Of a stretch of DNA of 64,000 nucleotides, positions 52,106 through 60,644 are shown piece after piece. The notes below the pieces were generated by a model. It did not search any database. It was not told the origin of the DNA and was given only the letters and a program-made list of their open reading frames with translations. The stretch comes from Pontibacter sp. G13 (lineage in GTDB: Bacteria; Bacteroidota; Bacteroidia; J057), in the NCBI RefSeq assembly GCF_031851795.1, contig NZ_CP134696.1:2651001-2715000 (forward strand), in the 5' to 3' direction. The first letter of the stretch is position 1. Each line of letters starts with the position of its first letter. Made by a program: the position numbers and the translations under genes.

Positions 52106-52293
52106 TTTGGGCGTATCCCAGCGTTCGGAGCCACATGTCCTCGCTTGAACTGGATGGTCGCTGGGTCGGTCCCGCTCCGGAGCTCGCTACGCTCGGTCGG
52201 AGATCTGGAGGCGAGACATCGCCGCCTCCAGATCTCCGACTCCTCCCAGAGGTCGGACTCCTACGGGCACCTTACGCCCCTGCAAGCCATCGC
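52106..52293. repeat. Dispersed intergenic element, copy E (short)
   Basis: It starts with the family terminus TTTGGGCGTATCCCAGCG and ends with GGCACCTTACGCCCCTGCAA, the inverse of the core block seen in copies C, D and G. Its middle includes a long palindromic hairpin centred on GGAGATCTGGAGGCG...CGCCTCCAGATCTCC (52198-52241). Confidence 0.75.
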
Positions 52294-52301
52294 TTTTTCA
52301 T

Positions 52302-52574
52302 TCAATGATCATAATAGTGTCCGAAACAAGAAGCGATCTCCAAATGATTGTTCCGAATTCTATAAATCATTCTATGCTTACCGGTAATTCTTCGTGACCA
52401 CCAACCACTCAGATCTCCCTTCAATGCTTCTGGTTGTCCAATACCGTCATTCGGATTATTGAAAATATCAGAAATCAATTCCCAAACCTTCGAGGGATAC
52501 TTGGGATTTTCTTTTTTCAATCGTCCGATATCTTCAATAGCCTTCTTGCTGAGCAGTATAGGGTAAATCCTCAT
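52302..52574 (-). CDS. yoeB: YoeB family mRNA interferase toxin
   Basis: The 90-residue protein aligns closely with E. coli YoeB across the catalytic half: GQPEALKGDLSGWWSRRITGKHRMIYRI, with Glu49, Arg61/Arg62, His67-Arg68, and the C-terminal CFGHYYDH carrying His86-Tyr87. YoeB toxins bind the ribosome and cut mRNA at the A site. All key residues are present, so it should be active. Its start overlaps the stop of the upstream 255-residue gene by 4 bp (ATGA), the normal toxin-second arrangement, but that upstream protein is not YefM/Phd-like. Confidence 0.93.
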   Translation of the reverse strand: MRIYPILLSKKAIEDIGRLKKENPKYPSKVWELISDIFNNPNDGIGQPEALKGDLSGWWSRRITGKHRMIYRIRNNHLEIASCFGHYYDH

Positions 52575-53338
52575 GAATTCAGCAAATGAGCGAGTTCGGA
52601 ACTTGAAATTGCATTTGGAGGGAGGTATTCTAACTCTAATGTTGCAGCTAAAATTTCCATTCGATTAATGAGGGGTACATGCAGTTCATCATTTGGACTC
52701 CAATAGCCGGTGAATATGGAATATGCACCAAACCTGATAATCGCATCCTGAAGGAAAGGAATAATCTCCTGCTCAATCCGAGAAGAGGATACGCTGAGCT
52801 GTTTTGTGAAAATGAGATCAGCGATAATCCATCCTAGCTCCAGCTGCAGAGATGCATCCATCCACTTTTTCACAAAACTTACCTTGGGGGATGGATGATA
52901 GGCTAGTTGCTGGATTGTACCGTAATCAGGCTTTATGAACGAAGTTTCCTCCGCCGGACCTTGAGCGTCCATATTTTTCCCATCCCAAATAGGGGAAACG
53001 ATCTTGCGGTGTATTTCAACAACTTCCTCCACCGCTTTCAAGAGTTCAGAGTAAGGAGCACATTCCATATCTACCGTTTGTCCGCCTACTAAACTGGGGA
53101 CAAAATCTTCCATACGTTTGTTATGCCCCTTGAGCCAATGGAAAATTTCAAATCGTAGATCAAATACTTGGGTAATCAGGGATTCTGCAACTTCCCCTAC
53201 TTTCCCATCAGGAACCCGAGCAACGATGAGATCTACCAGATCAGCAATCTCCTGCTCGATGGATTTTTGAGCGAGAATACGCTTGTCGAGATTGGCAAAA
53301 GCTACAAATCTGGCAATGGGTTCATGAATGGCAAACAT
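52571..53338 (-). CDS. Unknown 255-residue protein upstream of YoeB (candidate non-canonical antitoxin)
   Basis: It lies exactly where the YefM antitoxin gene normally lies and is translationally coupled to yoeB, but it is three times longer than YefM and lacks the Phd/YefM N-terminal DNA-binding fold. It is soluble and mostly helical (KRILAQKSIEQEIADLVDLIVARVPDG, EVAESLITQVFDLRFEIFHWLKGHNKRMEDFV, LKAVEEVVEIHRKIVSPIW, DASLQLELGWIIADLIF). The C-terminus NAISSSELAHLLNS is where antitoxins often carry the toxin-binding helix. I know no family for it. It may neutralise YoeB, or be an unrelated gene after loss of yefM. Confidence 0.7.
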   Translation of the reverse strand: MFAIHEPIARFVAFANLDKRILAQKSIEQEIADLVDLIVARVPDGKVGEVAESLITQVFDLRFEIFHWLKGHNKRMEDFVPSLVGGQTVDMECAPYSELLKAVEEVVEIHRKIVSPIWDGKNMDAQGPAEETSFIKPDYGTIQQLAYHPSPKVSFVKKWMDASLQLELGWIIADLIFTKQLSVSSSRIEQEIIPFLQDAIIRFGAYSIFTGYWSPNDELHVPLINRMEILAATLELEYLPPNAISSSELAHLLNS

Positions 53339-53740
53339 ACAGATCGCATTAGCAATACTTCGAACATCTTATTCCAAATTAGTCAAAATCCCAAGCAATT
53401 GCGAGCCGTACATCCCGCGCTTTGATCATGTCCTCATTTGATAGCTGCCAATCCTGCAACGACCCGAGAATCCAAGTGCGTCAGGCTCATGATACGCCGG
53501 ATTCAGCCCTTCCAATCAACTCCATTCCTCTCCCAAAAACATCCATCCTGCCCAGACCTGCTGTCTAGCTACTATCCTCGCACTCACCGAAATCGTTTGC
53601 GCTGAGGATTCAACAATTCGCACACATTTGGGGTTGGCTGAATGCTGTTTTCGTCTTAGTTTTGTCTGTATCGCCCCCCTTCTCTATCATCAGCAAACTA
53701 CATGTTCGTCTGAATACAGGCTTCTAAACTAACATCTCGT
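53339..53740. other. Divergent intergenic region, nothing supported
   Basis: The 402-bp gap between the YoeB operon and the ROK kinase gene should hold both promoters. A short minus-strand open frame ends at 53379, but at about 33 codons with no clear start I do not call it. No repeat or terminator stands out. Confidence 0.4.
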
Positions 53741-54727
53741 ATGAAATCCGTTGCCATCGGCATAGACATTGGTGGAACCAATACCAAGTATGGAATCGTG
53801 GATCCACAAGGCAACTTGCTCGCTAGTTCATCCATCTCCACCAGTCGCGACAAAACCGTCGAAGAATACGTCCAATCCGTCCATGATGCCATTCAAGTAC
53901 TGATCCAAGAGCTGGATGAGGAACTGGAAATTCAAGGAGTCGGAATCGGAGCACCCAACGCCAATTATTACACGGGCACCATCGAGTACGCACCAAACTT
54001 GGCTTGGAAAGGCGTGGTGCCTATCGCCGATCTATTCGGAAAATTCTTCGATGTCCCGATCGTGATCACCAATGACGCCAATGCGGCTGCAGTCGGTGAA
54101 ATGATCTACGGAGGGGCCACCGGAATGAAAAACTTCTGTGTGATCACGCTCGGAACTGGGGTAGGAAGCGGATTCGTTGTAAATGGTGATTTGGTATATG
54201 GCCATGATGGTTTCGCAGGTGAGTTCGGTCACGTAACCGCCATTCCCAAAGGACGACTCTGCACCTGTGGACGTCTGGGGTGTGTGGAAACCTATGCTTC
54301 CGCCCGGGGAGTAGTTTTGACGGTGCAAGAACTGCTGGCGGGATCTACCGAGCCGAGTGCATTGCGCAAAATTCTTCCAGAAGACTTGACGCCCAAAGAT
54401 GTATTTGATGCAGCCGAATCCGGCGATCAAATTGCCATCGACACCTTCAACCAAACAGGCAAGATCCTCGGTCGATCACTCGCAGATCTGGTAGCATTCC
54501 TTAGCCCGCAGACCATCTTCATCTTTGGTGGAGTGGCTCGTGCAGGAGATTGGATCTTGGAGCCTACCAAGCGCTACATGGAAGACCACTTGCTGGCCAT
54601 TTACAAAGACAAGGTCAACATCGTTCCCTCCAAGTTGCCGGAAAGTGATGCCGCCATCTTAGGAGCGAGCTCGCTTGTCTGGCAGGAGATCCAGCGAAAC
54701 ACCCCGAAAATCATGCAAAACAACTAA
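53741..54727 (+). CDS. ROK family sugar kinase (probable glucokinase)
   Basis: The 328-residue ROK protein has the ATP-binding GIDIGGTNTKYG near 8-19, the catalytic Asp in VITNDANAAAVGE, the second ATP motif TLGTGVGSGFVVNG, and the ROK zinc motif GHVTAIPKGRLCTCGRLGCVETYAS (His and three Cys). It has no N-terminal helix-turn-helix, so it is a kinase rather than a repressor, most likely phosphorylating glucose or a similar hexose. It stands alone with its own terminator. Confidence 0.93.
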   Translation: MKSVAIGIDIGGTNTKYGIVDPQGNLLASSSISTSRDKTVEEYVQSVHDAIQVLIQELDEELEIQGVGIGAPNANYYTGTIEYAPNLAWKGVVPIADLFGKFFDVPIVITNDANAAAVGEMIYGGATGMKNFCVITLGTGVGSGFVVNGDLVYGHDGFAGEFGHVTAIPKGRLCTCGRLGCVETYASARGVVLTVQELLAGSTEPSALRKILPEDLTPKDVFDAAESGDQIAIDTFNQTGKILGRSLADLVAFLSPQTIFIFGGVARAGDWILEPTKRYMEDHLLAIYKDKVNIVPSKLPESDAAILGASSLVWQEIQRNTPKIMQNN

Positions 54728-54766
54728 GCCAGAGACACTGCTTCTCTGAGTTTCTTTAGAAATAGA

Positions 54767-54791
54767 AAAGGCTGCTCATTGAGCAGCCTTT
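54767..54791. terminator. Bidirectional terminator between ROK kinase and SH3b genes
   Basis: AAAGGCTGCTC (54767-54777) pairs perfectly over 11 bp with GAGCAGCCTTT (54781-54791) around a 3-nt ATT loop. It has A's before and T's after, so it can serve both convergent genes. Confidence 0.8.
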
Positions 54792-54819
54792 CCTGTATGA
54801 ATGAAGTTCCTTTGAGAAC

Positions 54820-55764
54820 TTATTGCTTCTTGGAGGTGAAGTGACCGTAGATCCAGCCTTCCTGACCTTCAAATTCGATCATGTACCAGTAGTCATTCAT
54901 GTCGCGGATAGCTACTTGCTCGCCACGCTCAAGGATGATCGCCACATCTCCAGAAGACATCTGGAATACGACGTTCTCTGCTTCGTTATTAGGCTCCTCG
55001 CGTACGTTGACCTTTTCCGCTGTCACCATTAACTGGTTGGCAGGAAGATCTTGTCCGGGCGCTACTTTGGCCATCAGCTCATCAGCCATTTTGGCGAGTG
55101 GAGATCTTCCGAAAGAAGCGTTGCCAGCGATCAGCTCCAATTTCTTGGTTTTCGCATCTACAGAAGATTCAGCCAACGCTTGATACAGCATGATACCAAC
55201 AGCTACGTCCATCTCATCCATAGAGAATGAACCCGTGTTGTCCTGAATCCAGCCAGTTCTTTTCTTTTCGCGACCGATCACTTCGACCCATCCGGCCTTG
55301 TCGCCTTTGATCAAAGCGAAGATCTCGCCTTTCTCGATCTTCTTGCCATTGAGGGTGGTCAGGTCTGGGCGATCAAACAGATCGATATCCTGCAATGCAG
55401 CACAACGCTCAGCATCTACTGCGAACAGGTATTCGTATGCGTAACCTTCTTTGCCGTCGGAAAGACGCATTTCGAGGTAGGTCTTTTCGTCAACTACCTC
55501 AGATTTCCCTGTCAACTCGACTACTTCGCCGAATTTGATGGTAGCGAGGTATTTGTTGCCTTTCGCGCGTCCGGGATCTTGACGCAATCCCACTTCTGGC
55601 CAGAGGTTGAAAGCCATCGCAGAAGACTCTTCAGCTTCAGTCTCTGCTGCAATTTCCGCAGCTGCTTCTTCAGGGTTGTCCGTGGATTCCGCATCGTCGG
55701 AACAAGCAGTGAATGCGAAAAACATCGAGAGAACCAATAGGGTAAGGGTATTCCAATTTTTCAT
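54820..55764 (-). CDS. SH3b-domain lipoprotein (paralog 2)
   Basis: The 314-residue lipoprotein (MKNWNTLTLLVLSMFFAFTAC) has an acidic Ala/Glu linker (about 24-48) followed by the same layout as the 36919-37917 protein: SH3b-like unit (FNLWPEVGLRQDPGRAKGNKYLATIKFGEVVELTGKSEVV ... GKEGYAYEYLF), second unit (LFDRPDLTTLNGKKIEKGEIFALIKGDKAGWVEVIGREKKRTGWIQD), helical middle, and C-terminal SH3b unit (VNVREEPNNEAENVVFQMSSGDVAIIL ... GWIYGHFTSKKQ). The closing GW(V/I)(F/Y)G(Y/H)(Y/F)TSK is shared, so they are paralogs. Probable peptidoglycan-associated function. Confidence 0.85.
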   Translation of the reverse strand: MKNWNTLTLLVLSMFFAFTACSDDAESTDNPEEAAAEIAAETEAEESSAMAFNLWPEVGLRQDPGRAKGNKYLATIKFGEVVELTGKSEVVDEKTYLEMRLSDGKEGYAYEYLFAVDAERCAALQDIDLFDRPDLTTLNGKKIEKGEIFALIKGDKAGWVEVIGREKKRTGWIQDNTGSFSMDEMDVAVGIMLYQALAESSVDAKTKKLELIAGNASFGRSPLAKMADELMAKVAPGQDLPANQLMVTAEKVNVREEPNNEAENVVFQMSSGDVAIILERGEQVAIRDMNDYWYMIEFEGQEGWIYGHFTSKKQ

Positions 55765-55956
55765 GGTACCGTTTTGTTGTTTTCGGGCAATTTATAAAAA
55801 AACGGATAGTGTACGTACCGGAATCTCGAAATTTAATGAAACAGGTGTTTATACCCGATTTCGCCTCATTCGCAGAATCAAGATTTACCACAAGTTCCTC
55901 CGGTTGACCTAAACAATTTACTTGCAGACATTTACGGATTCAATCTCTCAAACTCC

Positions 55957-57072
55957 GTGAACGACCGCAACCTCCACCTTATCGCGTTGGCCATGACCAA
56001 GGGCCTTGGTCCTGTCACCGTCAAGCAGCTGATCGCTTACTGCGGTAGCCCCAAAGCCGTATGGACTGCCCCCAAAAGAAAGCTGCTCAAAGCTCCGGGA
56101 ATTGGGCAACATGCCATCCAACTTGTCCGAAATTCTGCCACCCTCATGCAGGCGGAGCGGGAGCTCAATTGGTGCCAAGATCAAGGGGTGGAAGTCTTGA
56201 CCTATCTCGACGCAGCCTATCCCCACCCCTTGAAATATATTCACGATGCTCCGCTTGTGCTATTCAAGAAAGGCCAGATCGACTTCAACCGTCAGCCCGC
56301 AGTAGCCATCGTCGGTACCCGAAAAGCCACCGACAGAGGCAAAGAGTTGACGGAGCAATTTGGGCGGATGTTCTCTCAGGCAGGGTTAAATGTAGTGAGT
56401 GGGCTTGCCTATGGGATTGATATTGCCGCTCACCGGACCGTCCTCAAGCATGGGGGAATGACCACCGCGGTTTTGGCACATGGACTGGATCAAATCTACC
56501 CTTGGCGACATCGGCACAAGGCAGAAGAAATGCTGGAGCGTGGGGGTTGGCTTTCGGAATACTTTACCCGAACCAAACCTGAAGCTATGCATTTTCCAGC
56601 CCGGAACCGGATCATCTCGGGAATGTGTCAAGCCGTCTTGGTGGTGGAAGCAGCCGAAAAGGGCGGAGCACTGATTACAGCGAGATACGCCTTTGAGCAA
56701 AATCGGCAGGTGTATGCCATTCCCGGCAGGATTGGAGATCCCTACGCCATCGGATGCAATGAATTGATCAGGAGACATATTGCCCAACTTGCCACCAAAC
56801 CTGAAGAGGTGTTGGAAGGGCTGGAAATCCAATGGAATCCCGCCTCCGATCCCGCTCCACAATTGGCCTTGGAGTTGGCACCTCCACAGGAGCCCCTGAG
56901 CCCCGATGAATCCAAAGTCCTCAACCTGCTGGCACAAGGGTCATTCACCATCGACCAGATTACCGATCGAACGGGCATTCCCATATCTAGGCTCAATCCC
57001 CTCCTACTCACCCTAGAGTTCAAGGAACTGCTCAGGCAGACACCGGGAAAGAAGTTCAGACGCGTGATTTAG
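55957..57072 (+). CDS. dprA: DNA-processing protein DprA
   Basis: DprA loads RecA on incoming single-stranded DNA during natural transformation. The 371-residue protein starts with a GTG and has an N-terminal SAM-like region (TKGLGPVTVKQLIAYCGSP), the Rossmann-fold core (AVAIVGTRKATDRGKELTEQFGRM, VVSGLAYGIDIAAHRTVLK, HFPARNRIISGMCQAVLVVEAAEKGGALITARYA) and a C-terminal DML1-like winged helix (SPDESKVLNLLAQGSFTIDQITDRTGIPISRLNPLLLTLEFKELL). Length and motifs are normal. No other competence gene is nearby. Confidence 0.96.
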   Translation: MNDRNLHLIALAMTKGLGPVTVKQLIAYCGSPKAVWTAPKRKLLKAPGIGQHAIQLVRNSATLMQAERELNWCQDQGVEVLTYLDAAYPHPLKYIHDAPLVLFKKGQIDFNRQPAVAIVGTRKATDRGKELTEQFGRMFSQAGLNVVSGLAYGIDIAAHRTVLKHGGMTTAVLAHGLDQIYPWRHRHKAEEMLERGGWLSEYFTRTKPEAMHFPARNRIISGMCQAVLVVEAAEKGGALITARYAFEQNRQVYAIPGRIGDPYAIGCNELIRRHIAQLATKPEEVLEGLEIQWNPASDPAPQLALELAPPQEPLSPDESKVLNLLAQGSFTIDQITDRTGIPISRLNPLLLTLEFKELLRQTPGKKFRRVI

Positions 57073-57078
57073 AGGAAG

Positions 57079-57111
57079 AAAAAAAACGGGGAAGCCCAAA
57101 AGAGCTTCCCC
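57079..57111 (-). terminator. Terminator of the 57131-57727 gene
   Basis: GGGGAAGC (57088-57095) pairs with GCTTCCCC (57104-57111); read on the minus strand it runs into a run of eight T's. Confidence 0.8.
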
Positions 57112-57130
57112 AGTATGGATTCTATCGAAT

Positions 57131-57727
57131 TTACTCGACGATCATCAGGATGTTCCGAATGCTTCTAATCTCTTTGATGATCCGGTACCTGAAATACCCC
57201 TCCTCCAAGAAGGCTCCATCTTCTCCCATTCCTCCCCCCTGGCCGAATCCGTTATTGGGAAAAAGCCATCTATATTTCTCAGGAAGGTCAAGAAGATTTC
57301 TTCCTCGGAGATCTTCGACGAAATCAGTGGCAATCCGGTTGATGGCCAGTAGAGCGATCCGGCGATTGGCCGGATTGGAACATTCGGGATCTTTGACCAG
57401 CATGATTGCGGCATATCTTTCCAGCCTCGTCAACATGCTTTCTAGCGGTTCTGAAGCAAAAAAGGGCGCATCAAGTGAGGACTGAGTATTGGAAGACAGA
57501 TCGCTCAATTGGGCCTTCGGCGGAAAGATCTTCCAAGTATTTCCCAATCTTTGAAAATCATAAAATCCTTCCTCTTGCCATTCAGTTTGCCCATTTTCAT
57601 TAAAATCAGCACTTAGAACTCCGAAAAAACCGTCAAAGCTCTGGCCCATGGAAATGGTTGACAGAAACAAAACCCCCAGCATAAATACTGAATGCTTAGC
57701 TTGCTGACTCAGGCGTGTAGTATTCAT
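57131..57727 (-). CDS. Secreted protein of unknown function
   Basis: 198 residues with a signal-like N-terminus (QQAKHSVFMLGVLFLSTISMGQ). The mature part begins with SFDGFFGVLSADFNENGQTEWQEEGFYDFQRLGNTWKIFPP, which is probably beta-rich, followed by helices containing NRRIALLAINRIATDFVEDLRGRNLLDLPEKYRWLFPN, and it ends in a Gly-rich linker and helix. The family was not recognised. It has its own terminator and converges on dprA. Confidence 0.6.
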   Translation of the reverse strand: MNTTRLSQQAKHSVFMLGVLFLSTISMGQSFDGFFGVLSADFNENGQTEWQEEGFYDFQRLGNTWKIFPPKAQLSDLSSNTQSSLDAPFFASEPLESMLTRLERYAAIMLVKDPECSNPANRRIALLAINRIATDFVEDLRGRNLLDLPEKYRWLFPNNGFGQGGGMGEDGAFLEEGYFRYRIIKEIRSIRNILMIVE

Positions 57728-57883
57728 GAATGATAAAATTTTTGGAGTACTATATTTTTATAAACACTTACCGATCATTTTGGATAAGGTGGCATTTTTT
57801 CGTCATTTTCTTCTCAAAAATCAGATTTAGCTTTTCGGTGATCAGTCCGCTCCTCCTGATTAACATACTTCGATCTTCCTCCC

Positions 57884-58615
57884 ATGACGCCTAAACTCCT
57901 CATTCGCTGGTACCGATTTCGTCCCCCGCAAATCCCCGAATCCTATGATCAAGTACTGCGGAGGTTTTCGGAATATTACCGTGATCTAGGGCCAGAACTA
58001 AAGACTCGATTTCGGCATCGACTATTTCTCTGGTTGAAATGGGCAAGGTTCGAGTCTGAAAATCTACCGGCTATCACAGACGAAATGCGGATCTTGGTGG
58101 GAAGTGCATTTGTACAAATCACCTTTGGGTTGAAGGAATATCTCTTCCGCGAATTCCGGCACATCGTCATTGTCCCACAGGCCTATTCGTATCGTTGGGC
58201 AGCTGGAAAAACCTTCATGGGAGATGTCAATGCCAAAAAGCGGCGGATCACACTGTCGTGGCCGCACGTTCAGACGGGTTTCGAAATACCAGATGACGCC
58301 GCCAATGTCGCGCTTCATGAAGTGGCGCATGCCTTGAGTTTCGAGCAAAAACTCAGGACCGAGGACGAACCCCTTTTCAAGTCTCAAGCATTGGCTACTT
58401 GGGAATCAGAGGCAAGAGCGACGATGAAGGCCATTCGGTCGCAGAAGGTCCTGCGGGCGTATGCCGGAGCAGATCAGGAAGAATTATTTGCGGTCAGTGT
58501 GGAGACTTTTTTTGAACAACCTCAGGCATTTCAACGGGAATTGCCAGAGCTTTACGCCGCGATGTGCCGCCTATTAAATCAAAACCCGATCAACGCCGAA
58601 GCGCCAATCGGGTAG
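57884..58615 (+). CDS. MtfA-like zinc metallopeptidase
   Basis: This 243-residue protein matches the MtfA (DgsA anti-repressor)/M90 peptidase family. The zinc motif is HEVAH (His145, Glu146, His149) in NVALHEVAHALSFEQ, and the third ligand is probably in the conserved EELFAVSVETFFEQP near 206-220. In E. coli, MtfA binds the glucose regulator Mlc; homologs elsewhere are peptidases of unknown target. It stands alone here. Confidence 0.9.
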   Translation: MTPKLLIRWYRFRPPQIPESYDQVLRRFSEYYRDLGPELKTRFRHRLFLWLKWARFESENLPAITDEMRILVGSAFVQITFGLKEYLFREFRHIVIVPQAYSYRWAAGKTFMGDVNAKKRRITLSWPHVQTGFEIPDDAANVALHEVAHALSFEQKLRTEDEPLFKSQALATWESEARATMKAIRSQKVLRAYAGADQEELFAVSVETFFEQPQAFQRELPELYAAMCRLLNQNPINAEAPIG

Positions 58616-58641
58616 GTAAATATCTTTCAAAGCCTGTCAAA

Positions 58642-60084
58642 TCAGGACTCGGAACCCAAGGGCTTGATCCTGTAAACCAACCCCGGCTGCTCCACAGATA
58701 CATACAGGAAACCATCGGCTCCCATGATCACATTGCGGACGCGGCCGATGTTTTTCATCAATGGCTCCTCGTGTACCACTTGACCATTCTTGATGACCAC
58801 ACGGTTGAGGTACTTGAATCGAAGTGAGCCGACCATGATATTTCCATCCCAGGCGGGATACTTGTCGGAAGTGACCAAAGCCATTCCACATGGAGCGATG
58901 GAAGGTACCCAATAGTGTACCGGCTGCTCCATTCCTTCTTTCTCCAACTCGCTCGTAAAGATGGTTCCGTCATAGTTGATTCCGTAGGAAATCACGGGCC
59001 ATCCATAGTTCACCCCTTGCTTGATCAAGTTCAATTCATCGCCACCGCGTGGTCCATGCTCGTGTTCCCAAAGCTCTTGGGTAGATGGATTCCAGATCAA
59101 TCCCTGCGGGTTACGGTGGCCATAGGACCAGATCGATTTGATCGCCGTAGAATCATTCACAAATGGGTTATCAGCGGGAATGCTTCCATCATCATTCAGG
59201 CGGTGTACTTTGCCCATTGGATTGGCGAGCGATTGGGGATTCTCATCACGGTTTCCGCGATCACCTACTGTCAAGTACAGAAATCCCGCATCATCGAATA
59301 CCATACGCGATCCGAAATGGTAACGCTTGTCCGTGTAAGGCTTGCCTCTGAAGATCTCTACAGATTCAGTCAATGCACCGTCCTGATAAGTATAGCGATC
59401 CACAGCAGTGCCAGTGAGCGTATCTCCATCCTTGACTTCCAGATCGGAATAGCTGATGTACACCCAGTGATTGTTCTCGAAATCCGGGTGCAGGAGGATA
59501 TCCAGCATGCCCCCTTGCCCTTTGGCGCGGACGGTTGGAACTCCTTCAATCTCCTTCGTTTCGCCTTCGCTGGCGAGATAGATCTTGCCGACTCTATCCG
59601 TGACAAGCAAATCTCCAGATGGCAAAACCGCCATCCCCCAAGGATTCTTCAAACCAGCAGCAACCGTATCGAGCTCGAACGTCAATGCTTCTGTCTCGAA
59701 GGTGTCTGATTCCAGCTCGATGTCCTTGAACCCGTATTGCTCGACGTGTTCAATCCCGGTGCGGATATATTCAGCCAACAACTGAATTTGAGAATCAGCC
59801 AAAACCGCTCCCCATGCGGGCATACCTGCATCGACATAGCCTTCTGTGATCGAGTGGATCAGGCTGTCAAGTTCGTTGCCATGCTTCCACTTCCTGTCGG
59901 TAAAGGCGTACATCTGCTCACCGTGACAGCTAGAGCAATAGGTTTTGTAGTTCTCCTTGGCTTCAGCAAAGCGTGGATCTTCTACAGGTTGGGCGGTTGA
60001 TTCGGAGTCTGTTTGGGTTGGTTCCATGGTACATGCAGCAAGTACACACAAAACCAAAGTCGCCAAATACGTAGCGTACTTCAT
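58642..60084 (-). CDS. Lipoprotein cytochrome c fused to a PQQ-type sugar dehydrogenase
   Basis: The 480-residue protein has a lipobox with Cys18, a cytochrome c domain with CSSCH at 50-54 and an axial Met in YVDAGMPAWGAVL near 87, then a six-bladed propeller of the soluble aldose sugar dehydrogenase (YliI/GDH) family from about 125 to 475. Propeller signatures are NPWGMAVLPSGDLLVTDR, GGMLDILLHPDFENNHWVYISYS, SYGHRNPQGLIW and HGPRGGDELNLI. Fused heme would pass electrons from sugar or aldehyde oxidation to the respiratory chain. The substrate and true cofactor (PQQ) need experiment. Confidence 0.92.
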   Translation of the reverse strand: MKYATYLATLVLCVLAACTMEPTQTDSESTAQPVEDPRFAEAKENYKTYCSSCHGEQMYAFTDRKWKHGNELDSLIHSITEGYVDAGMPAWGAVLADSQIQLLAEYIRTGIEHVEQYGFKDIELESDTFETEALTFELDTVAAGLKNPWGMAVLPSGDLLVTDRVGKIYLASEGETKEIEGVPTVRAKGQGGMLDILLHPDFENNHWVYISYSDLEVKDGDTLTGTAVDRYTYQDGALTESVEIFRGKPYTDKRYHFGSRMVFDDAGFLYLTVGDRGNRDENPQSLANPMGKVHRLNDDGSIPADNPFVNDSTAIKSIWSYGHRNPQGLIWNPSTQELWEHEHGPRGGDELNLIKQGVNYGWPVISYGINYDGTIFTSELEKEGMEQPVHYWVPSIAPCGMALVTSDKYPAWDGNIMVGSLRFKYLNRVVIKNGQVVHEEPLMKNIGRVRNVIMGADGFLYVSVEQPGLVYRIKPLGSES

Positions 60085-60309
60085 TGGAATACAGTAAGTC
60101 TGATTACAGTTGAGGTTATATCTCCCGTTGTATGATGAGTCTGATGGAAGGTTGAAGGAGAACGGACAAAGTCAACAAGCGCCCCAATAATTTCATCCAA
60201 CCTAGACACCTGCCCAAAATACCCAATTGATTCGAAAAATCCGGCATTCCCTGCAGCTCCTTCTGGGATTCGCAAGAACGAATGCCTAGTCCTCAATTCA
60301 GGCTTTTGA

Positions 60310-60571
60310 TGGGCTTGGGACATTGCTCGGCGAATGCCGCTCCAACGATCTGCACGCAGATCAATTTCTGCCTTCAATCGCCTCGCTTCCACAGCATGGC
60401 ATCCGCGTGAAGGATCGGAATGGCGCGACGCTAGGAGCGGTCCGACGCACGCATCTTGGATCGATCTTGCTCCCAAAGCTGGAAGATTCTCCGGGAATGC
60501 CCACCGGAGGACGATCCCCATGCAGAGCCTGACCCTTGAGCAAGCATCGCGCGAAAGGGGCACGCCCAAAT
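60310..60571. repeat. Dispersed intergenic element, copy F
   Basis: It ends with the terminus AAGGGGCACGCCCAAA and includes GCGTGAAGGATCGGAATGGCG and GGTCCGACGCA, matching copy A. The left terminus is diverged (GGGCTTGGGACATTGCTCGGCGA). Confidence 0.65.
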
Positions 60572-60589
60572 CCATCTCCCCCAAAAGCA

Positions 60590-60617
60590 ATGCCGGCCCG
60601 AAAAATCGAGCCGGCAT
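60590..60617 (-). terminator. Terminator of proS
   Basis: ATGCCGGC (60590-60597) pairs perfectly with GCCGGCAT (60610-60617); on the minus strand it is followed by TGCTTTTGGG, 28 bp after the proS stop. Confidence 0.65.
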
Positions 60618-60644
60618 CTATGAGTCTGTGTGATTATTACCTGA

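Larger units (their letters stand above)
60085..60644. other. Gene-free region with a dispersed element
   Basis: This 560-bp gap between the dehydrogenase and proS genes holds copy F of the dispersed family (60310-60571) and the proS terminator. I see no gene in 60085-60310, which probably holds the dehydrogenase promoter. Confidence 0.5.
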
